Shown: positions 59,707-64,000 of the stretch, piece by piece
Layout of the letters: each line of letters begins with the position of its first letter
Position numbering within the stretch: the stretch's first letter is position 1
Source: UBA5314 sp035560815
GTDB lineage: Bacteria > Bacillota > Syntrophomonadia > Syntrophomonadales > Syntrophomonadaceae
Reading direction: 5' to 3'
DNA length: 64,000 nucleotides
Assembly (NCBI GenBank): GCA_035560815.1
Contig: DATMYR010000012.1
Location: 62,001-126,000, forward strand
Translations under genes and position numbers: made by a program
Notes under the pieces: generated by a model
Database searches by the model: none
Seen by the model: only the letters and a program-made list of their open reading frames with translations
Told to the model about the DNA's origin: nothing

Positions 59707-61606
59707 ATCGCAGCAACTCCAAAGAACGATTGCGGCCCAGCTTGGGCCAGCGGTGAATGATCCTTTGCACTATGGACGGGGGATTCATCTCCAAAAAGTC
59801 AAAAAGCAGCTCAACCCGGCCATGCTGGATAAATTCGTCCGGTATGCCGATACGCAAGACCTGGTTGTTCTGCTGTTGATCGTTAAGAATCTCTAAGACC
59901 GAACTGCCAAACCCCCCGGCCATGCTGTTGTCCTCTATACACACCAACCGGGGAAATCGTCCGGCCAATTCCAAAATCTGCTTTTCAGGCAGGGGTTTGG
60001 CAAAACGGGCATCAAATAGCAATGCCGATATCCCTTCCTCGGCCAGCAGGTTGACGGCTCCCTGCCCTAACTTCACCCCGCGCCCAATGGCTAGAATCGC
60101 AATATCCTGTCCTTCCTGCACTATCCGACCGCTGCCCGGTTCCAGGTATTGACGTTCCTGCTGGATTTCCACCCCTTCCCCCACACCCCGGGGGTAGCGA
60201 ATGGCTACCGGGCTTTCCAAAAGAAAAGCTGTATGCAGCATATCCAGGAGCTCGTTTTCATCAGCAGGTGCCATGATCGTCAGGTTGGGTATCAACCCCA
60301 GGTAGGCCAGATCAAATACTCCCTGGTGGGTAGGTCCATCCTCTCCCACCAGACCCGCCCGATCGACGGCAAAAATAACCGGCAATTTCTGCATGGCAAC
60401 ATCGTGCAAGACCTGATCAAAAGCGCGCTGCAGAAATGTTGAATAGATGGCTACTACTGGTTTCAATCCAGCCTTGGCCATTCCCGCCGCCATGGTTACC
60501 GCATGCTGCTCACAGATGCCTACATCGTAGAAACGTTCCGGGTAAAGATGAGCAAACTCGTTAAGGCCAGTACCACTGGCCATGGCAGCTGTTATCGCCA
60601 CCACCGCCTGGTCGTCTCTGGCCTTTTCTGTCATATACTGACCAAAAAGCTCGGTGTAAGTTTTGCGCGACTTTTTAGGCAGGTGCCCGGTGTCGATGTC
60701 AAAAGGACCCACACCGTGGAAGAGATCGGGATTTTGTAAGGCTGGTGCATAGCCTCTCCCTTTCTGGGTGATGATATGGAGCAAAACCGGCCCCTTCATG
60801 CGGCGAACATTGGTCAGGACCAGTGTCAACTCCTGCAGATCATGTCCATTAACCGGCCCTATATAGGTAAAACCCAATTCCTCAAAAAATATCCCCGGCA
60901 CCATCAAGTACTTCACTTTATCCTTAAAACGGCTGGCGGCTCGAGCCAGGTTGGAGCCGATTCCCGGTATTTTGTGCAAGACGGTTTCAATTTCTTCCTT
61001 GGTGCGGGTATAGGAAGGATCGGTGCGCAGGCGGTTCAAATAGGCAGACAAAGCGCCGACGTTTTTGGATATCGACATCTCGTTGTCATTAAGGATAACC
61101 AACATATCTGTGTCCAGTTGACCTGCGTGGTTCAAGGCCTCGAAAGCCATACCCCCGCTCAAGGCACCGTCGCCGATAACTGCAACCACTGCGTGTTTCT
61201 GGCCTAGTTGATCCCGAGCCCGCGCCATCCCCAAAGCGGCTGATATTGATGTGCTGCTGTGTCCAGTATCAAAGGCATCATGGCCGGATTCCAGGCCTTT
61301 GGGGAATCCACTCAAACCGCCATACTGCCGAAGGTTCTCCATTTCCTTCCACCGACCAGTTAGGATCTTGTGTACGTAGCTCTGGTGCCCTACATCCCAT
61401 ATAACCCGGTCCAGGCCTGTATCGAATACGGTGTGCAATGCAATGCTTAATTCCACCACCCCCAGATTGGAGGCTAAATGGCCGCCGCAATTGGCTACGC
61501 TGGCAATCAATAATTCGCGAATGTCATGGGCCAGTTGTCGTTTTTCAGACAGTTTGAGTTTGCGCACCCCATAAGGCAGTTCGATTTTATCTAAAATCTC
61601 ATACAT
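59693..61606 (-). CDS. dxs: 1-Deoxy-D-xylulose-5-phosphate synthase
   Basis: The 637-residue thiamin diphosphate enzyme has SNLGVVELSIALH, GDGALSGGMAFEALNHAG with the ND of LNDNEMSIS (TPP-Mg site) and GICEQHAVTMAAGMA. DRAGLVGEDGPTHQG follows. It condenses pyruvate and glyceraldehyde-3-phosphate in the first step of the MEP isoprenoid route. ATG 61606 follows AAGGTG. About 200 bp without a feature separate it from ispA. Confidence 0.96.
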   Translation of the reverse strand: MYEILDKIELPYGVRKLKLSEKRQLAHDIRELLIASVANCGGHLASNLGVVELSIALHTVFDTGLDRVIWDVGHQSYVHKILTGRWKEMENLRQYGGLSGFPKGLESGHDAFDTGHSSTSISAALGMARARDQLGQKHAVVAVIGDGALSGGMAFEALNHAGQLDTDMLVILNDNEMSISKNVGALSAYLNRLRTDPSYTRTKEEIETVLHKIPGIGSNLARAASRFKDKVKYLMVPGIFFEELGFTYIGPVNGHDLQELTLVLTNVRRMKGPVLLHIITQKGRGYAPALQNPDLFHGVGPFDIDTGHLPKKSRKTYTELFGQYMTEKARDDQAVVAITAAMASGTGLNEFAHLYPERFYDVGICEQHAVTMAAGMAKAGLKPVVAIYSTFLQRAFDQVLHDVAMQKLPVIFAVDRAGLVGEDGPTHQGVFDLAYLGLIPNLTIMAPADENELLDMLHTAFLLESPVAIRYPRGVGEGVEIQQERQYLEPGSGRIVQEGQDIAILAIGRGVKLGQGAVNLLAEEGISALLFDARFAKPLPEKQILELAGRFPRLVCIEDNSMAGGFGSSVLEILNDQQQNNQVLRIGIPDEFIQHGRVELLFDFLEMNPPSIVQRIIHRWPKLGRNRSLELLRFGKK

Positions 61607-61807
61607 AAGATATTTCACCTTCTTTTTTGGGCACCACATCGATAAGCTATTATAGCACAGGGTTACTTTTCATACTAGCAATGCCGATTCTGCCCTTTTT
61701 GATCAAAACCCATCGGATTAGCGGACCGGTCAGCTTTATCCGGCCAGGATCATATGGGAGTGCCGGATGCTCAGGATCGCCTTATTTACAATACGAAAAA
61801 AGCAGCC

Positions 61808-62713
61808 CTAACTGTCCCTTTGTAGTAAGTAGGTAGCCAAACTGCGTAGGAAATCTGCCCGCTGGTCAAACCCCTCCAGACTTTTCAGACAGATCTTCAC
61901 ACTTTCTCTCGCCATCTGCTGGGATCTATCCAAGCCAAAAAGGCTGGGGAAAGTGGTCTTTTGGTTCTTTTCATCACTGCCCACCGGTTTGCCTATAAGG
62001 GTTTCATCTCCTTGAATATCCAGTATGTCATCGGTTATTTGAAAGGCCATGCCGAAATGGCGAGCATATTCGTCCAGTGCCCACAACCCTCGATCGTCCA
62101 TTCCGCACAAAACGGCACCGGCCTGCAGTGCGCAGCGGAATAATTCGCCGGTTTTCAGACTGTGCATGGTTTGCAAGCACTGGTAATCAACTGATTTTCC
62201 CTCACAATCGAGGTCGATTACCTGCCCGCCAATCATACCCTGGCTGCCCGCTGCCCGGGCTACCTTCCCAATGACCTTCAGCACCCGGGAAGCCTCCACA
62301 CCAAGCAGATCGGCGTTTTGGGTCAGTACTTCAAAAGCCCTGGTAAGCAGGGCATCTCCGGTCAAAATGGCATTGGCTTCACCGAAAACCCGATGGCAGG
62401 TGGGCTGCCCGCGGCGAAAATCATCATCATCCATAGCAGGCAGGTCGTCATGCACCAGGGAATACGAGTGAATTAATTCCAATGCACATGCACAAGGTGC
62501 AACCGTTTCCGGCTGGCCCCCGGCCAGAAGCGCACCTTCCATAACCATGATAGGCCGTATTCTTTTGCCGCCATTAAAGACAGCATAGTGCATGGCCTGG
62601 TGAATCAGGGGTGGGAACGCATCCGTTTCGCTTAAGTACCGCTCCAGGCAGGAGTCTACATACTCCTTGCGTTTCTTCAATTCTTGTTTAAAAAGCCGAC
62701 CATCAAAGTCCAT
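61808..62713 (-). CDS. ispA: Farnesyl (polyprenyl) diphosphate synthase
   Basis: The 301-residue prenyltransferase has GGKRIRPIMV, the first Asp-rich motif DDLPAMDDDD with FRRGQPTCH, and the second motif DDILD with GDETLIGKPVGSDEKNQKTTFP. The spacing DDxxxxD of the first motif fits bacterial farnesyl/geranylgeranyl synthases. It uses products of the MEP pathway started by dxs, which is next downstream. Confidence 0.94.
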   Translation of the reverse strand: MDFDGRLFKQELKKRKEYVDSCLERYLSETDAFPPLIHQAMHYAVFNGGKRIRPIMVMEGALLAGGQPETVAPCACALELIHSYSLVHDDLPAMDDDDFRRGQPTCHRVFGEANAILTGDALLTRAFEVLTQNADLLGVEASRVLKVIGKVARAAGSQGMIGGQVIDLDCEGKSVDYQCLQTMHSLKTGELFRCALQAGAVLCGMDDRGLWALDEYARHFGMAFQITDDILDIQGDETLIGKPVGSDEKNQKTTFPSLFGLDRSQQMARESVKICLKSLEGFDQRADFLRSLATYLLQRDS

Positions 62714-62735
62714 GTGATGCTCCCTCTCTTTCGGC

Positions 62736-62963
62736 CTACAGGATGTCCTCCATGTCTTCCAAAACCAGTTCGCCGTTTAATCCTTCCATAAGCCGCTGCA
62801 TCCTGCCCTCGGCTTTCTGCAGTTCCTGCTGACAGAACAATGAAAGTCTAATGCCTTCCTCAAACGCTGCAATAGAGGCTTCAAGATCCAACTCACCAGA
62901 TTCCATACGTTCTACCAACGCTTCCAATCGGGCCAGGGCTTCTTCAAATTTCATGCTCTCCAT
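62736..62963 (-). CDS. xseB: Exodeoxyribonuclease VII small subunit
   Basis: The 75-residue protein has the XseB core MKFEEALARLEALVERME, then SGELDLEASIAAFEEGIRL, a two-helix coiled coil. It forms exonuclease VII with XseA. ATG 62963 or 62954 may be used; the latter has GGAG upstream. It overlaps xseA by 13 nt. Confidence 0.95.
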   Translation of the reverse strand: MESMKFEEALARLEALVERMESGELDLEASIAAFEEGIRLSLFCQQELQKAEGRMQRLMEGLNGELVLEDMEDIL

Positions 62964-64000
62964 CTCGCTTTTCGCTCCTTGTCCACCAGTCTGACCTGCA
63001 GATCCGCATCCTTTACACTCACAGTAAGGTCGTCCCCGATTTCTATATCATCAAAACCGCGCACCACCCGACCCTGCTTGTTTACCACGGCATAACCGCG
63101 CTCCATAACCTTTAAGGGGCTCACATTATCCAGCGTCCGGGCGGCCAGGGAAAAGCGTACTGCCCGGGCTTGATAGATTTCCCGCACAGCCCGCTGCAAG
63201 GCCTCCTGCGCGGACTGCAAGCCTTCCGCCCGGCTGCGCAGCAAGCGGTCCGGTTCTTTCCACATGGATCGCATCCGCACCCGGTCCAGCCTCTCCCCCA
63301 GGTAAAGCAGACGGCGTCGGGTGGCGCGAAAAATACGCTCCTGCATGCGCTGTAATGCTTCTTCCAAAGAATGTAGGTCGGGAACCGCCAGTTGAGCAGC
63401 TTGGGTGGGGGTTGCCGCCCGCAGATCAGCGGCCAGGTCGGCCAGGGTAAAATCCACTTCATGCCCGACTGCCGATATGACAGGGATTTTCGATTGGTAT
63501 ATGGCCTCTACGACTTCCTCGCTATTAAAAGCCATCAAATCTTCCATTGAACCACCGCCCCGGCCTATAATAATGACTTCCACATAGGCCTGGCGGTTAA
63601 GGAGATCGATTGCCGCCGCCAGTTCCCCCGGGGCCTCCCGGCCCTGTACGGCACTGTGAGCCAGGACAATTTCAGCCCTGTTATGTCTTTGCCGGATAAT
63701 CCTGACCATGTCCCGCAAAGCGGCACCATCCTGTGAGGTGACAATGCCGACCCGGTTGATCAGGGCCGGCAATTCCTTCTTGTTTTGGAGATCAAAATAA
63801 CCACGTTGTTCGAAGTTCTTTTTTAACTGCTCCAAAAGCAGTAATAACCCGCCAACTCCGTAAGGCTGCATTTCCTGGGCATACAATTGGTAGCGTCCCT
63901 GGCGCTGAAAAACCGACAGGTATCCGCGCAATAATACTTCCTGCCCGTCTTCGGGCCGAAACTCCAGTGTCTTAACCTTGCTTTTAAACATTACACAGCT
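62951..64000 (-). CDS. xseA: Exodeoxyribonuclease VII large subunit (N-terminus cut by window edge)
   Basis: The frame is open to position 64000, and the first codons read SCVMFKSK, the end of the N-terminal OB fold. The visible ~349 residues hold the catalytic region (GIVTSQDGAALRDMV, IIIGRGGGSMEDLMAFN, SAVGHEVDFTLADLAADLRAATPTQAA) and the coiled-coil region. ATG 63991 is internal, not the start. The enzyme degrades single-stranded DNA from both ends. Confidence 0.94.
   Translation of the reverse strand, partial: SCVMFKSKVKTLEFRPEDGQEVLLRGYLSVFQRQGRYQLYAQEMQPYGVGGLLLLLEQLKKNFEQRGYFDLQNKKELPALINRVGIVTSQDGAALRDMVRIIRQRHNRAEIVLAHSAVQGREAPGELAAAIDLLNRQAYVEVIIIGRGGGSMEDLMAFNSEEVVEAIYQSKIPVISAVGHEVDFTLADLAADLRAATPTQAAQLAVPDLHSLEEALQRMQERIFRATRRRLLYLGERLDRVRMRSMWKEPDRLLRSRAEGLQSAQEALQRAVREIYQARAVRFSLAARTLDNVSPLKVMERGYAVVNKQGRVVRGFDDIEIGDDLTVSVKDADLQVRLVDKERKARWRA

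Overview
The window reads as a chromosomal segment of an anaerobic, endospore-lineage Firmicute of the Clostridia. A Syntrophomonas-like fatty-acid oxidiser is my guess from an acyl-CoA dehydrogenase behind a sigma-54 promoter, a 2-hydroxyacyl-CoA-dehydratase-type gene set, a corrinoid-activator-like protein and a broad sporulation gene set. The species is an inference. Both ends cut genes: a DUF1015 protein at the left edge and xseA at the right edge. I saw no tRNA, rRNA, CRISPR array or intact transposase gene.

Layout. 1-7.5 kb: the end of a DUF1015 gene, a 2Fe-2S/ASKHA protein, a small membrane protein, RNase P RNA, a long leader with a sigma-54 promoter, a large acyl-CoA dehydrogenase and a phosphodiester-glycosidase lipoprotein. 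7.6-12.5 kb: an SOS-type mutagenesis cassette (LexA box, ImuB-like Y-family protein, DUF6504-like protein, DnaE2-like polymerase), interrupted by a dispersed repeat. 12.8-16.3 kb: HU, an HD-GYP protein, a Nif3-like protein and TrmK. 16.9-22.1 kb: metal homeostasis (znuBCA with a Fur/Zur-type regulator; mntH divergent from mntR). 22.3-25.3 kb: TrpB2 and an MFS exporter. 25.4-31.1 kb: spoVAC-VAD-VAEb-VAEa followed on the same strand by two COG3580/3581-type (HgdB-like) genes and their ASKHA activase. 31.2-40.2 kb: dodecin, a MITE-like element, dacF-spoIIAA-spoIIAB-sigF, an iron alcohol dehydrogenase, nucleoside catabolism genes (pdp, deoB), xerD, a yqzK-like gene and spoIIM. 40.4-44.9 kb: two methyltransferases, a cupin regulator with a perfect palindrome at its start, and a CBS-domain pyrophosphatase. 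45-52.8 kb: an EndoQ-like nuclease, nudF, DUF3866, an M20 peptidase, a MraY-like enzyme, a GT2 enzyme and a steB/steA-like pair. 53-64 kb: the conserved Firmicute block spo0A, spoIVB, recN, argR, a broken ytqB, nadK, tlyA, dxs, ispA, xseB, xseA.

How it works together. Promoters fitting the forespore and sigma-H consensus sequences lie in front of spoVAC, dacF, spoIIAA and spo0A, so the sporulation genes look functionally wired. The less ordinary content is: the LexA-controlled ImuB/DUF6504/DnaE2 cassette; the coupling of a HgdB/activase set to the spoVA operon; a modular non-coding repeat family (paired GGGGACA/TGTCCCC motifs) in at least five intergenic sites; two other palindromic elements, one inserted beside a duplicated terminator and one with about 25-bp terminal inverted repeats; and a methyltransferase gene destroyed by a deletion between two copies of a short chance repeat.
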